This document shows positions 1 to 9,733 of a stretch of 64,000 nt of DNA, piece by piece; the stretch's first letter is position 1; each line of letters begins with the position of its first letter. The notes beneath the pieces were generated by a model that worked only from the letters and a program-made list of their open reading frames with translations, searched no databases and had not been told where the DNA came from. Both the position numbers and the translations under genes were made by a program. This DNA is from Alicyclobacillus sp. SO9 (GTDB taxonomy: Bacteria; Bacillota; Bacilli; Alicyclobacillales; Alicyclobacillaceae), in NCBI RefSeq assembly GCF_016406125.1, contig NZ_CP066339.1, positions 2,790,001 through 2,854,000 of the forward strand. Reading direction: 5' to 3'.

Positions 1-452
1 ACACCGCACTTTGGAATCCTCGAGCGGATAGCCCGGATTGTGGCTGCAAAGATACCTGCTCCGCCGTCATTCAAATCATCTCGAGCTACGCTGGTAATAA
101 CAGCATGTTGTAAATCCATGTTGACTGCAGCATCTGCAACGCGCTGAGGTTCCGCAGCATCAAATTCTGTCGGGCGTCCGCTGTTGACAGCGCAAAAGCG
201 GCACGCACGTGTACACACATCTCCGAGGATCATAAACGTGGCAGTTCGATTTTCCCAGCATTCATAGATATTGGGACAGCGCGCTTCTTCACACACCGTA
301 TGTAACGACTTTGTTCGCATAATATCTTTTAACTCTTGATAGTTCGGGCCTGTCTTCATTTGGATTTTCAACCAGTCTGGACGAGAGAACGCTTGTTCAC
401 GCATAATTCGCTGTTTCTCCGCCTGTTTTTCTTCCAATTTGGAATTCGACAC
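1..452 (-). CDS. lipA: Lipoyl synthase LipA (N-terminal part, cut by window edge)
   Basis: Radical-SAM enzyme that inserts two sulfurs into protein-bound octanoyl groups to make lipoate. The visible 150 residues carry the family's auxiliary-cluster cysteines in [12 protein letters not shown] and the radical-SAM motif CTRACRFC, followed by the FCAVNSGRP segment. The start is a GTG at 452, placed 8 nt after AAAGGAGG; no ATG fits. The gene lies directly downstream of the bkd genes behind a hairpin, which suits supply of lipoate to the BkdB E2 subunit and to GcvH. The C-terminal half is outside the window. Identification is secure. Confidence 0.95.
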   Translation of the reverse strand, partial: MSNSKLEEKQAEKQRIMREQAFSRPDWLKIQMKTGPNYQELKDIMRTKSLHTVCEEARCPNIYECWENRTATFMILGDVCTRACRFCAVNSGRPTEFDAAEPQRVADAAVNMDLQHAVITSVARDDLNDGGAGIFAATIRAIRSRIPKCG

Positions 453-520
453 GACTGACCCCTCCTTTGTCTAAATCAGCAGACTTACTTAACTAGTGTA
501 GACGATTCCCGAGACAAATC

Positions 521-549
521 AAAGGATGGCGTCCTACTCGCCATCCTTT
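521..549 (-). terminator. Hairpin terminator after bkdB
   Basis: A perfect 11-bp stem (AAAGGATGGCG with its complement) and a 7-nt loop sit between the bkdB stop and the lipA start. On the minus strand the stem is followed by only a short T-rich stretch (GATTTGTCTC), so termination may be partial and allow read-through into lipA. Confidence 0.6.
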
Positions 550-574
550 ATGAATTGCGCACCAACGTCGCTTC

Positions 575-1888
575 TTAATAAATCAGCGTATTCTCATCGT
601 ATTTTTGTAGTCGGTCTTTGACGGCTTTCAGGAACTGACCGCTAATCCAACCGTCAAGCAGCCGGTGGTCCAAAGAGAAACAAAGATTGACCATACTGCG
701 GATTGCAATCGCGTCGTTGACAACAACAGGTCTTTTCACAATCGATTCCACGGACAGTATTCCAGACTGCGGCATATTGATGATGGGCTGGGACAACACG
801 GAACCGAATGCTCCTGTATTATTAACGGTAAATGTACCCCCCTGTACGTCGTCAATTGACAGACGACCAGACCGTGCCTTTGCAGCTAACTGATTCACGG
901 AATGCGCTAGACCAGCAATACTTTGCCGATCCGCATCATGGATGACGGGGACAACCAGTGCGTCGTCAGTCGCAACTGCAATCGAAATGTTGACTCGACT
1001 TCTCATGTGGATTTTATCGTCCACCCATGCTGCATTCAGCATTGGATACTGTTTCAGCGCTTCAGCCACTGCTTTAATAAAGAAAGGAAGGTATGTGAGG
1101 TCAATGCCTTCTTTTTTCTTGAAATCTGATTTGACCTTTTGTCGAAGGCCAGCAAGATTCGTTACATCGGCTTCCACTACCGTCCATGCATGCGGCGCTG
1201 TCTGTTTACTCTCCACCATTTTCTTTGCAATCATTTTTCGGACTGTACTGGGTTCCACAATTTCGTCGCTAAGGCTGTCAAATTCCGTTGTGCGGGCCAC
1301 AGCCGCCGGGGGGGTCGCCGCCCCATCAACCTGCTTACCCTTGACTGGCTCCACGCTGCCTCCCATGCCGGCAGATTGGACGGGCGCTGCCTCTTGACTG
1401 GGTTGAGACGGTCTCTGCGCGCCTTTCGTTTCCTCCAGGTACTGACGCACGTCCTTGCGCGTAATGCGACCGCCTAGTCCGGTACCGTGCAGCTGTGCGA
1501 GGTCAATGTTGTTGTCCTGTGCTAAACGAAGAACTGCCGGTGAATAGCGGTTGCCCTCGGGTTTCTGCGGCGTCTCTGTTACTTTGTCGGTCACTGCATC
1601 AGCAGGAGCATTTGCGGCGGATGACTGTGGAACAGGGGTGCTTGACGCACCGCCTTCTGCCGCAACCGTACAGATGACTGTACCAACACTCACCGTTTCG
1701 CCTTCTTGTACGACAATGTCTGTCAACACTCCGTCATAGTCTGACGGCACCTCGGCAGTAACCTTATCTGTCACGACCTCCACTAAGGGTTCGTATTTTG
1801 CAACGGGATCGCCTACTTGTTTGAGCCACTTACCCAGTGTTCCTTCCGTTACACTCTCACCAAGCTGCGGCAACGTAATGTCCGCCAT
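575..1888 (-). CDS. bkdB: Branched-chain 2-oxo acid dehydrogenase E2, dihydrolipoyl acyltransferase
   Basis: Core E2 subunit of the 2-oxo acid dehydrogenase complex; it passes the branched acyl group from lipoamide to CoA. Domain order in the 437 residues: one lipoyl domain (1-75) with target Lys42 in TDKV; an Ala/Pro-rich linker; a peripheral-subunit (E3/E1) binding domain at about 114-152 (RYSPAVLRLAQ, GRITRKDV); a second linker; and the catalytic acyltransferase domain ending in DHRLLDG (His408, Asp412). Length and layout are normal for Bacillus BkdB/PdhC-type E2. It is the last gene of the bcd-lpdV-bkdAA-bkdAB-bkdB run, 62 bp after bkdAB. Branched-chain rather than pyruvate specificity is inferred from the neighbours bcd and bkdR. 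Confidence 0.93.
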   Translation of the reverse strand: MADITLPQLGESVTEGTLGKWLKQVGDPVAKYEPLVEVVTDKVTAEVPSDYDGVLTDIVVQEGETVSVGTVICTVAAEGGASSTPVPQSSAANAPADAVTDKVTETPQKPEGNRYSPAVLRLAQDNNIDLAQLHGTGLGGRITRKDVRQYLEETKGAQRPSQPSQEAAPVQSAGMGGSVEPVKGKQVDGAATPPAAVARTTEFDSLSDEIVEPSTVRKMIAKKMVESKQTAPHAWTVVEADVTNLAGLRQKVKSDFKKKEGIDLTYLPFFIKAVAEALKQYPMLNAAWVDDKIHMRSRVNISIAVATDDALVVPVIHDADRQSIAGLAHSVNQLAAKARSGRLSIDDVQGGTFTVNNTGAFGSVLSQPIINMPQSGILSVESIVKRPVVVNDAIAIRSMVNLCFSLDHRLLDGWISGQFLKAVKDRLQKYDENTLIY

Positions 1889-1950
1889 ATTGTTAACACC
1901 CTCTCTTCCAGTGCGATTTGACCGTCAACGGCTGGGACCATGAACTGCCG

Positions 1951-2934
1951 TTAAAATTCTGCCAGTTCGCGCATTGCGGCGGCGATTTTTTCCGGATTTA
2001 GCATGTATGCCTTCTCCAGCGTAGGACTGAACGGCATGGCAGGCACCTCGGGACCGGCTAACCTCGCAATGGGTGCGTCTAAGTCAAACAGTGCGTGCTC
2101 TGCAATGATAGCAGACACCTCAGCCCCTACGCCGCCGGCCTTGTTGTCTTCATGGACGATGAGCACTTTTCCCGTCTTTTTTGCGCCTTCGAGAATCGCC
2201 TCTTCGTCCAGCGGACGCAGCGTTCGCAAATCAATCACATGGACAGATACGCCTTCTGTCGCCAGTGTTTCGGCAGCCTCCATGGCGTAGTGAAGTGCGA
2301 GTCCATAGGAAATAACGGTAATATCATCGCCTTCTCGGGCTACCTTAGCCTGTCCGATAGGCACCGTGTAGGACTCATCCGGCACTTCGCCTTTTGCCAG
2401 TCGATAGAGACGTTTGTGTTCAAAGAATAAAACGGGATCGGGATCGCGTATGGCGGAAATCAGCAGCCCCTTGGCATCATACGGCGTGGTCGGTGTGACC
2501 ACCTTCAACCCCGGAACATGCGTGAACAAGGCTTCCATGCTCTGAGAGTGATACAAAGCACCGTGGACACCGCCTCCGTATGGAGCACGGATAACGAGAG
2601 GGCACGACCAGTCTCCATTTGTCCGATAGCGCATTTTCGCTGCCTCGGAAATAATCTGATTTACGGCAGGCAAAATAAAGTCCGCAAACTGTATCTCTGC
2701 AACAGGGAGCATGCCGGCATTGGCCGCGCCTACAGCCACACCCCCAATTGCACCTTCAGCCAAGGGCGTATCGAGCACTCGGCTTGCGCCAAATTCTTCA
2801 ATGAGTCCGGCAGTAACCCGAAACACGCCCCCTCTGACACCCACATCTTCACCCAAAATAAACACACGTTCATCCCGTGCCATTTCACTTCGCAAGCCTT
2901 CAGTAACGGCCTGAATGTATTGTTTAATCGGCAT
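1951..2934 (-). CDS. bkdAB: Branched-chain 2-oxo acid dehydrogenase E1 beta subunit
   Basis: Beta subunit (327 residues) of the thiamine-diphosphate E1 that decarboxylates branched 2-oxo acids. It shows the transketolase pyrimidine-binding domain (EDVGVRGGVFRVT, then DTPLAEGAIGG) and the C-terminal transketolase domain (ITVISYGLALHYAMEA, IDLRTLRPLD). The ATG at 2934 follows GAGGAGG and lies inside the end of bkdAA (11-nt overlap), implying translational coupling and equal subunit output. Confidence 0.93.
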   Translation of the reverse strand: MPIKQYIQAVTEGLRSEMARDERVFILGEDVGVRGGVFRVTAGLIEEFGASRVLDTPLAEGAIGGVAVGAANAGMLPVAEIQFADFILPAVNQIISEAAKMRYRTNGDWSCPLVIRAPYGGGVHGALYHSQSMEALFTHVPGLKVVTPTTPYDAKGLLISAIRDPDPVLFFEHKRLYRLAKGEVPDESYTVPIGQAKVAREGDDITVISYGLALHYAMEAAETLATEGVSVHVIDLRTLRPLDEEAILEGAKKTGKVLIVHEDNKAGGVGAEVSAIIAEHALFDLDAPIARLAGPEVPAMPFSPTLEKAYMLNPEKIAAAMRELAEF

Positions 2935-3940
2935 TATGACGAGCCTCCTCCGCGTAGACGTGAAGCATCAGTGTGGATGGATCCGCGTGCGGTGCCTCTT
3001 CTGCATAACGGGTCGCCTCGTTGACTTCGTTTGTCAGTTCCTTGCGCAGTTCACTGTCTTGCTCTTCCGTCAACAAGCCGTTGTCCATCATGTACTGCTT
3101 CATGTGCAAAATAGGATCCTTTTGCTTCCACTCTTCAACTTCTTCCCGAGTCCGATACGAACGGTCATCGTCGTCACTGGAGTGAGGCGCCAACCGATAA
3201 GTTTTCGCCTCAATCAGGGTAGGTCCACCGCCCTGTCTTGCCTTATCTACTGCAGCTTTCACAGCAATATAGGTCGCAATTGCATCGTTTCCGTCCACAA
3301 TGACGCCTTCAAAGCCATAGCCGATTGCTCTATCTGCCACGTTCTCACAAGCTAACTGCTTGTCAGCAGGTATGGAAATAGCATACTGGTTGTTCTCCAC
3401 CAAAAAGATAACAGGGAGCTTATTGACGCCGGCAAAGTTTGCAGCCTCGTGAAACTCTCCCTGATTGCTCGTCCCCTCACCAAAGGTGACCAATGACACC
3501 GTATCTTCGCCCCGCATTTTACTCGCCAGAGCAGTGCCCACCGCATGCGGAATTTGTGTTCCCACGGGACTCGATCCGCTCAGCATATGCAACGATTTAT
3601 CACCAAAATGTCCCGGCATCTGCCGACCACCGCTGTTCGGGTCTTCCGGTTTTCCAAATGCGGACAACAGCTCCGTTTTTGCTGTATGACCGTAAATCAG
3701 CACAAGACACAAATCCCGATAATAGGGTGCGATGTAGTCTACACCCCGGTTGAGTGCAAATCCTGCACCAGCTTGTGCTCCTTCCTGACCTTGACAGGAA
3801 ACAACAAACGGAATTTTGCCTGACCTGTTCAAGAGCCACATTCTGTCATCTACAAAGCGAGCCAAAACCATGTAGCGATACATGTCCATCACTTGCTGGT
3901 CGGTTAAGCCCGCCTCGATATGTTTCGGTTCTGCGGTCAT
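2924..3940 (-). CDS. bkdAA: Branched-chain 2-oxo acid dehydrogenase E1 alpha subunit
   Basis: Alpha subunit (338 residues) of E1, with the ThDP-binding GDG-like region altered to FGEGTSNQGEFHEAANFA and the downstream VENNQYAIS that completes the cofactor motif. The usual phosphorylation-loop sequence YRLAPHSSDDDD is present. It starts with ATG after GGAGGCG. It lies 170 bp after lpdV; that gap holds a 13-bp tandem repeat and no gene. It overlaps bkdAB by 11 nt. It supplies the decarboxylation step for valine, leucine and isoleucine keto acids, feeding iso/anteiso acyl-CoA primers for membrane lipids as well as energy metabolism. Confidence 0.93.
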   Translation of the reverse strand: MTAEPKHIEAGLTDQQVMDMYRYMVLARFVDDRMWLLNRSGKIPFVVSCQGQEGAQAGAGFALNRGVDYIAPYYRDLCLVLIYGHTAKTELLSAFGKPEDPNSGGRQMPGHFGDKSLHMLSGSSPVGTQIPHAVGTALASKMRGEDTVSLVTFGEGTSNQGEFHEAANFAGVNKLPVIFLVENNQYAISIPADKQLACENVADRAIGYGFEGVIVDGNDAIATYIAVKAAVDKARQGGGPTLIEAKTYRLAPHSSDDDDRSYRTREEVEEWKQKDPILHMKQYMMDNGLLTEEQDSELRKELTNEVNEATRYAEEAPHADPSTLMLHVYAEEARHNAD

Positions 3941-4003
3941 ATCGACGCCTCCTTCATTGTCTTCAGCTTTCTCTCTTTATAAGCGAACAGCCGACCTTGC
4001 CCT

Positions 4004-4055
4004 ACTGCCTGTTTGTACTGTCTGTTTGCATTACCTGTTTGCATTGCCTGTTTCG
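4004..4055. repeat. Four tandem 13-bp units between lpdV and bkdAA
   Basis: Consecutive units ACTGCCTGTTTGT, ACTGTCTGTTTGC, ATTACCTGTTTGC and ATTGCCTGTTTCG fill most of the lpdV-bkdAA gap. They lie within the operon's transcribed spacer. No function is evident. Confidence 0.85.
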
Positions 4056-4110
4056 CTAATTCACGAACCCGCAGCTCTTCTGGATGACAACTCCACTTGT
4101 TGCACCGCGC

Positions 4111-5565
4111 CTAGCCGTGAATCGCCATGCCATCGACAGCAAGAGCGGCTTCCCCCATCGCCTCAGATAGCGTGGGGTGCGGATGCACGGTTCCCGCAAC
4201 CTCCCACGGTGTTGCATTCAACACCCGCGCAAGTCCTGCTTCCGTTATCATGTCTGTTACATGAGGACCAACCATGTGAACGCCAAGAATGTCGTCTGTC
4301 ACCTTGTCAGCAACAATCTTGACAAAGCCGTCAGCTTCACCGAAGACCAGGGCCTTTCCGTTGGCACGGAATTGGAACTTACCCGTTTTCACTTCATGCC
4401 CTTGTTCCGCTGCCTGCTGTTCCGTCAAGCCGACGCTTGCAACCTCCGGGCGGCTGTACGTACACTTGGATATCATCGAATAATCAATGGCTTCGGGATG
4501 TAAATTTGCCATGACTTCAACGGCGTGAATTCCCTCATGCGCCGCCACGTGCGCGAGTTGCAGACCGCCAATGACGTCTCCAATGGCAAAAATGTTCCCC
4601 TCTTTTGTTCGGTAATCCTTATCGACTTGGATGATGCCTCGGTTCAATTCAATTTCTGTGGCCTCCAACCCGATGTTGTCTGTCACCGGTTCTCTCCCCA
4701 CTGCGACAAACAATTTCTCGGCAGACAACTGCTTTTGTGTCCCGCCCGTATCCACAGAGATGGTCACTTCTGCCGCGTTCTTTATAAGTGTATCAGGCAA
4801 CACTTTCGCGTTCGTGAGAATCTTCACGCCTCTTTTCTTAAGCGCCCTGGCCGCCTCAGCTGCAATCTCTTCGTCCTCCAAAGGAAGGATATGCGGCAGA
4901 AACTCTACAAGCGTAACCTGTACACCGAGATCACTGTATAGAGAGGCCCACTCGACTCCAATCGCACCCGCGCCGACAATCAAGATGGACTGCGGAAGAG
5001 ATTCTGCTTCCAAGGCGTGGTCACTGGTAATGACCCGATGGCCGTCGATGTCCAGACCAGGCAGTGTCTTCGCCCGCGATCCCGTTGCCACCAAAGTATA
5101 TCTTCCGCTCAGTATCTGCGATTCGCCATTTGCGAACTCCACGGATACGGCTCCCGCCTGCGGCGAAAAGATGGAGGGTCCCATTAAACGTCCGATTCCT
5201 TCGTAGACTTGAATATTGTGTTTTTTCATCAGGAATTGGACACCCTTATGAAGCTGTGACACGACTTTCTGCTTTCGTTCCATAGCTTTCCCAAGATTGA
5301 AACCTGGTGCACTGTGCTCCACTCCAAATTCAGCCGCACGCTTCGCCGTGGAGTACACTTCAGCGGACCGAAGCAAGGCCTTGCTCGGTATGCAGCCCTT
5401 GTGAAGGCAAGTGCCCCCGATTTTCCCCTGTTCCACGACAGCTACTTGCAGACCGAGTTGAGCAGCCCGGATTGCGGCAACGTAACCGCCGGTGCCTCCG
5501 CCGAGGACAACTACATCAAGATTCTCTTCTGGCACGTCTAACTTCCTCTCTAAATATGTTGTCAT
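4111..5565 (-). CDS. lpdV: Dihydrolipoamide dehydrogenase E3 of the bkd complex
   Basis: FAD flavoprotein (484 residues) that re-oxidises dihydrolipoamide with NAD+. The N-terminal FAD site is GGGTGG at 22-27. The redox disulfide lies in GGTCLHKGCIP (Cys53, Cys58). An NAD site (VGAGAIGVEWAS) and the FAD-contact motif FAIGDVIGG follow, and the C-terminal dimer domain holds HPHPTLSEA with the active-site His-Glu pair. ATG after AGAAGGTTTCAGG. Its position between bcd and bkdAA marks it as the E3 dedicated to branched-chain oxidation. Confidence 0.93.
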   Translation of the reverse strand: MTTYLERKLDVPEENLDVVVLGGGTGGYVAAIRAAQLGLQVAVVEQGKIGGTCLHKGCIPSKALLRSAEVYSTAKRAAEFGVEHSAPGFNLGKAMERKQKVVSQLHKGVQFLMKKHNIQVYEGIGRLMGPSIFSPQAGAVSVEFANGESQILSGRYTLVATGSRAKTLPGLDIDGHRVITSDHALEAESLPQSILIVGAGAIGVEWASLYSDLGVQVTLVEFLPHILPLEDEEIAAEAARALKKRGVKILTNAKVLPDTLIKNAAEVTISVDTGGTQKQLSAEKLFVAVGREPVTDNIGLEATEIELNRGIIQVDKDYRTKEGNIFAIGDVIGGLQLAHVAAHEGIHAVEVMANLHPEAIDYSMISKCTYSRPEVASVGLTEQQAAEQGHEVKTGKFQFRANGKALVFGEADGFVKIVADKVTDDILGVHMVGPHVTDMITEAGLARVLNATPWEVAGTVHPHPTLSEAMGEAALAVDGMAIHG

Positions 5566-5670
5566 CCTGAAACCTTCTCAACCATACCTGTCGATTACCT
5601 GCCGATGCGTTTGCTGAGGATACCGTAAACCACAGAAAGAAGGGGGCAGGCAGTGCTGCCCTCTACTCTT

Positions 5671-5706
5671 TCACATCAGTCACATCAGTCACATCAGTCA
5701 CATCAG
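5671..5706. repeat. Four tandem 9-bp units between bcd and lpdV
   Basis: TCACATCAG is repeated four times without change in the bcd-lpdV spacer. It is a minisatellite-like duplication in the leader of lpdV with no evident function. Confidence 0.9.
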
Positions 5707-5724
5707 CGCATACGGCGTTGCTCT

Positions 5725-6801
5725 TTACTTAGCGTGCTTAATGTATGTGCTGCGCACCTTACGCAAGCTCTCAATCCGGGCCTCAGCCATGTGGTCAGCC
5801 GCCTGATAACTAGGAATCTTTTGTTCCGACGATACCCGATATACTTCTTGCATAATCTGATAAATACTGTCGACCTTTTTCTGGGCCCGTTCCGGATTGT
5901 AACCTTCCAATTCGTCAGCCACGTTCATCAGGCCTCCAGCATTGATAACATAATCAGGAGCATACAGGATGCCCTTCTCGTGAAGGATGTCACCGTGCCG
6001 GCTTTCCGCAAGCTGGTTATTCGCGGAACCCGCAATCATCTGACAGGTCAAGCGCTCAATCGTATCGTCGTTAATGACTGCACCAAGGGCGCAGGGTGCG
6101 AAAACATCGCATTCCTCATCAAAAATTTCGGTGGGGCCAACGACTTTGGCATTCAGTTGCGTTTGGGCCCGTTTCAACGCCTCTTCATTAATGTCAGTGA
6201 CAACTAAAGTGGCTCCTGCATTCTTCAGATGCTCCGCCAACCCATAACCAACACTTCCAAGTCCTTGGATGGCGACGGTTTTGCCGGCTAGATCATCCGT
6301 ACCAAAAATTGTTTTTGCTGTCGCTTGCATGCCCCTGAACACACCGAGTGCAGTCATTGGGCTTGGATTACCACTGGAACCGTAAGCTTTTGAAATCCCT
6401 GTAACATAATTGGTCTCCATATGAATCGTATCCATATCATGCACATTTGTCCCGACGTCCTCCGCCGTAATGTAGCGGCCGTTCAGACTCTGAATGTAAC
6501 GACCGAGTGCCCGAAACAGACTCTCACTCTTGTGCGTCTTAGGATCTCCTATAACTACGGTTTTTCCGCCCCCCAGGTTCAGCCCCGACGCTGCAGCCTT
6601 ATAGGTCATACCCCTTGCCAGCCGCAAGGCATCTAATACTGCGTCTTCTTCAGACGCATAGGTCCACATGCGGCAGCCGCCAAGTGCTGGGCCAAGTGTC
6701 GTGTCGTGAATAGCAATGATAGCCTTTAAACCAGATTCTTCATCTTGGCAGAAAACCACTTGCTCATAGTCGTATTTTTCTAGATAAGAAAACAATTCCA
6801 T
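5725..6801 (-). CDS. bcd: Leucine (branched-chain amino acid) dehydrogenase
   Basis: NAD-dependent oxidative deaminase of Leu, Ile and Val, giving the keto acids used by the Bkd complex. The 358 residues show the Glu/Leu/Phe/Val dehydrogenase signature [10 protein letters not shown], the catalytic Lys region [16 protein letters not shown], and the Rossmann site [14 protein letters not shown]. An in-frame ORF extends upstream, but the ATG at 6801 is chosen because GGAAGGAGG lies just before it and the protein then begins [10 protein letters not shown] like its relatives. It is the first structural gene behind the sigma-54 promoter. No ptb or buk is present, unlike the B. subtilis cluster. Confidence 0.95.
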   Translation of the reverse strand: MELFSYLEKYDYEQVVFCQDEESGLKAIIAIHDTTLGPALGGCRMWTYASEEDAVLDALRLARGMTYKAAASGLNLGGGKTVVIGDPKTHKSESLFRALGRYIQSLNGRYITAEDVGTNVHDMDTIHMETNYVTGISKAYGSSGNPSPMTALGVFRGMQATAKTIFGTDDLAGKTVAIQGLGSVGYGLAEHLKNAGATLVVTDINEEALKRAQTQLNAKVVGPTEIFDEECDVFAPCALGAVINDDTIERLTCQMIAGSANNQLAESRHGDILHEKGILYAPDYVINAGGLMNVADELEGYNPERAQKKVDSIYQIMQEVYRVSSEQKIPSYQAADHMAEARIESLRKVRSTYIKHAK

Positions 6802-6937
6802 ATTCCTTCCTCCTTCGGGGTATCTGTGCGTTCGACTGAACTGGGGGAGGGCACCGCCCGTCCAGAGAAGAGCATACCACATTTTCTCGGAGCTCCACTC
6901 AGATAGAGGTTCTGCTACCCGTTCACTGTATTATCCA

Positions 6938-6954
6938 AGCAAAAATCATGCCAG
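6938..6954 (-). promoter_or_regulatory. Sigma-54 (-24/-12) promoter of the bcd-bkd operon
   Basis: On the minus strand the sequence reads CTGGCATGATTTTTGCT. It has the GG and GC dinucleotides of the sigma-54 consensus TGGCAC-N5-TTGCW at exact spacing, with one change (T for C in TGGCAC). The expected start point is near 6926, about 125 nt before bcd. The adjacent sigma-54 activator gene makes this assignment strong. Confidence 0.85.
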
Positions 6955-7005
6955 AATAACAAGGCCCTATTTGTGCATTTTTAATGAGAATAGGGACATT
7001 TTGCG

Positions 7006-7038
7006 TGCAGATTTCTGCATGGTGTGCAGTATTTTGCA
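7006..7038. promoter_or_regulatory. Twin TGCA-N6-TGCA palindromes, likely BkdR enhancer sites
   Basis: TGCAGATTTCTGCA (7006-7019) is a perfect 6-bp inverted repeat, and TGCAGTATTTTGCA (7025-7038) is a second site of the same TGCA-N6-TGCA form, 19 bp further out. They lie about 80-112 bp upstream of the predicted sigma-54 start, where enhancer-binding proteins sit. Assignment to BkdR is inference. Confidence 0.6.
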
Positions 7039-7129
7039 AGCAACCGCTTTCATCACAGTTCACTATACCGCCTAGAAATTGTGAGCTGGTCCTTGTTATA
7101 CACTTTAGACATACATCATTTCAAAGCTA

Positions 7130-9214
7130 CTAGTCCAAGTCTAGTTCACCTTCAGTCTCCAACTGTTCCAGTTTGTAGTACAAACTGCGCAACGAAATTC
7201 CCAGTCGACGGGCCGCTTCTGTTTTATTGCCGCGTGTCTCTTGCAGCGCTTGTCGAATGGCCGCGGCTTCAGCCAACCGGACTACTTCGTGCAGTGTCGC
7301 ACCTTTTGGGATGGTCCACAAACCGTCCTTGCTGTCACCTGGGCTCTCAGCTGTGTTCCCCGGCTGCAACACAGGAAGCTGAGACACGTCTAAAACCCGG
7401 TCATAAGAATTCATATGAATCATGGCACGTCCCAACGTGTTCTCGAGCTCACGCACGTTACCGGGCCAGTCATAGGCTCTGAGAGACTCAAGAGCGCTGG
7501 CGCTTAAGCGCTCTACATTGCGCCCGTACAGCAAGTTTTGTTGCTGAATCAGATGCATTGCGATAGACTCCAAATCTCCTTTGCGGTAACGCAGGGGGGG
7601 AATTGTAATCGGGACAACGTTAAGCCGATAATATAAATCTTCTCTGAACTTCCCGGAGGCAACAGCTTGTTCCAGGTTTACATGCGTAGCAGCAATGACG
7701 CGAACATCCACACGAATGGGTTTGGTACCGCCAACCCGCACAATTTCTTGTTCCTGCAGCGCCCTCAGCAGGCGGGCTTGAGTAGACAACGACATTTCTC
7801 CAACCTCGTCGAGAAAGAGCGTACCTCCCGACGCCTCGTCAAACAGGCCCTTCTTCCCGCCTCGTTTAGCGCCTGTGAAGGCTCCTTCTTCATAGCCGAA
7901 CAGTTCGCTTTCCAGCAATCCTTCTGAGAGCGAAGCGCAGTTCACTCTGACAAAGGAATGCCGTGTTCTCGGGCTCTCGTTGTGAATAGCATGAGCAAAC
8001 AGCTCTTTTCCCGTCCCAGACTCGCCGCGCAACAGAACTGTAGCAGGAGTCTCGGCAGCCTTGCGTGCCTGCTCCACTGCTAATACCATAGCCGAACTCT
8101 CAGCAACTATATCAGTAAATGTATACTTTGCCTGTACAGACCTGAGCAAGGTATGTGCCTTATCCAACTCATCAGTGAGATGCTTGATCTCCGATACGTC
8201 GTGAATCACACCCACACTGCCGCGCAACTCTTCATTTACATACAATGGCGCAACATTCACTATGACCTCACGATGAGCTGGCCCAACTTTCAGCGGTACA
8301 TTTTTCACTGGGCGTCCAGTTTGCAGCACACGCATATGCATACTGTCACCTTCTGCGATATCCACATCGGCCGGTTTACCAATGACATCCTGTGGTCTGA
8401 AGCCAGTCAGCTTCGTGTAGGCGGGATTGATTAACAGCCCCATACCATTTTTATCCACAACGGAAATCGCGTCCTGCGTACTCTGAATAATAGATTCTAA
8501 AAGAATCTGCACTTCACTCAAATTGGTGATTTTGGCTGCCATATCACGAAGTTGCGTCACATTGCGAAAAACCTCCAAGGCTCCCACAATAGCGTTGCCG
8601 TGACCAAAAATAGGGACTGTGTGGCTGATTACTTCCATGTCGTTAATCACTGACTTCCGATTTCGCCACTCCCGTCCTGTACGGAGGCTTTCAGCCAGCT
8701 TGGAATCCGGGAAAACTTCTGTGACCGGACGTCCATTTGCTGTTTCCACAGGTATTCCGGTCATCTGCGAGGCCGCTTTGTTAAACAAGCTGATACGGCC
8801 GTCTGCTGTAATACTGACCATACCTTCCTGTGTTGCATCGAGCACAGACTGAAGTTCATTCTTTCTCTCTTCCAACTGGCCAATCAATTGAAGCTTGTCC
8901 TCAAGCAGAAGAATGAAAATATGTGCGACTCTTCCAGAGATAATGGTTGTCGCACCATTCGTCAATTTAACCAAGTGCCTGTACACCTCGTCATCTCCAG
9001 TTACCTCTAAAACAGCGTCTGGGGGACCTTGCTCGGACAGTGCATCCTCGTAAGAAGTGTATCTCGGTATTCCTCGCGTTTCTGCACAAATAAAACCCGG
9101 CGCCTGCGGGTTTTTATCCACAATACAGCTCACTTTTACCTCAGACTGGTTTTGTAACGCTTCAATTAACTTTGAACCGCCCTCTCCAGCACCTACTATC
9201 ATCACTTGGTACAC
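7130..9214 (-). CDS. bkdR: Sigma-54-dependent activator BkdR with Rossmann-like and PAS sensor domains
   Basis: Enhancer-binding protein expected to activate the bcd-bkd operon. Order: an N-terminal Rossmann-like domain ([17 protein letters not shown]), two PAS domains (roughly 120-230 and 240-350), a sigma-54 AAA+ domain with Walker A GESGTGKE, the GAFTGA loop that contacts sigma-54 and Walker [12 protein letters not shown], and a Fis-type helix-turn-helix ([20 protein letters not shown]). The reading frame opens at 9235 with ATG, but no ribosome site precedes it; GTG at 9214 follows GGAAGGTG by 9 nt and is preferred (694 residues). The size matches B. subtilis BkdR. The signal sensed cannot be told from sequence. 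Confidence 0.9.
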   Translation of the reverse strand: MYQVMIVGAGEGGSKLIEALQNQSEVKVSCIVDKNPQAPGFICAETRGIPRYTSYEDALSEQGPPDAVLEVTGDDEVYRHLVKLTNGATTIISGRVAHIFILLLEDKLQLIGQLEERKNELQSVLDATQEGMVSITADGRISLFNKAASQMTGIPVETANGRPVTEVFPDSKLAESLRTGREWRNRKSVINDMEVISHTVPIFGHGNAIVGALEVFRNVTQLRDMAAKITNLSEVQILLESIIQSTQDAISVVDKNGMGLLINPAYTKLTGFRPQDVIGKPADVDIAEGDSMHMRVLQTGRPVKNVPLKVGPAHREVIVNVAPLYVNEELRGSVGVIHDVSEIKHLTDELDKAHTLLRSVQAKYTFTDIVAESSAMVLAVEQARKAAETPATVLLRGESGTGKELFAHAIHNESPRTRHSFVRVNCASLSEGLLESELFGYEEGAFTGAKRGGKKGLFDEASGGTLFLDEVGEMSLSTQARLLRALQEQEIVRVGGTKPIRVDVRVIAATHVNLEQAVASGKFREDLYYRLNVVPITIPPLRYRKGDLESIAMHLIQQQNLLYGRNVERLSASALESLRAYDWPGNVRELENTLGRAMIHMNSYDRVLDVSQLPVLQPGNTAESPGDSKDGLWTIPKGATLHEVVRLAEAAAIRQALQETRGNKTEAARRLGISLRSLYYKLEQLETEGELDLD

Positions 9215-9378
9215 GAATGCATTCACCTTCCGCATCTATTCTACCACGCACTTGTCATCTTTTCGCAACGATTACCGGCTGTTCAGGTTAAATTGTATGG
9301 GATATGATGTGAATAGGGACTTGACAGAAATACAGGTCTACTCATCTTCGGTAAATCTAGTGAAAAGAGGCACTTAAC

Positions 9379-9636
9379 ATGCGTAATTTCACGGCGTGGA
9401 CCATTCTTGCGTTCGTCTTTTTGTTGGCCGGTGAAGGCTTCAACTTGTTTCGCATACACATAGAACTATGGCTTGCCTATGGACACTGGCAAGACGTGGT
9501 CTGGACCGTATTCGGTCTGATTCTGGGCTTTGTCGCCACAGCTTGGCTTGGCGGATTCATTTACTATCGTGACAAGAAACGCAACAAAATCCAGCGCGAA
9601 GGATGGCGGGGTCGGCCTGTAAAACGCAGCCGCTAG
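9379..9636 (+). CDS. Small two-helix membrane protein, unknown function
   Basis: 85 residues with two hydrophobic segments (about 8-24 and 41-63) and a strongly basic tail (DKKRNKIQREG..RPVKRSR), so the C-terminus is probably cytoplasmic. A weak AAAAGAGG ribosome site precedes the ATG. It is transcribed away from bkdR and converges on moaC. I do not recognise a family; coding likelihood rests on composition and the ribosome site. Confidence 0.55.
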   Translation: MRNFTAWTILAFVFLLAGEGFNLFRIHIELWLAYGHWQDVVWTVFGLILGFVATAWLGGFIYYRDKKRNKIQREGWRGRPVKRSR

Positions 9637-9733
9637 ATCCGCCAGACGAGGCATAACGAATAGAATTATCAGCACAGCGGGACTTCTGCACAAGTGTGTT
9701 TGCCGCAGTCCCCTGTGGCAGCATCAGACAGCA

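Noticed and set aside
575-5565. Pyruvate dehydrogenase rather than branched-chain complex
   Set aside because: E1/E2/E3 sequences alone do not exclude it, but the adjacent bcd, sigma-54 promoter and BkdR match the bkd arrangement.
9320-9378. Sigma-A promoter with TTGACA before the 85-residue membrane gene
   Set aside because: TTGACA is present near 9320, but no -10 at 16-18 bp resembles TATAAT.
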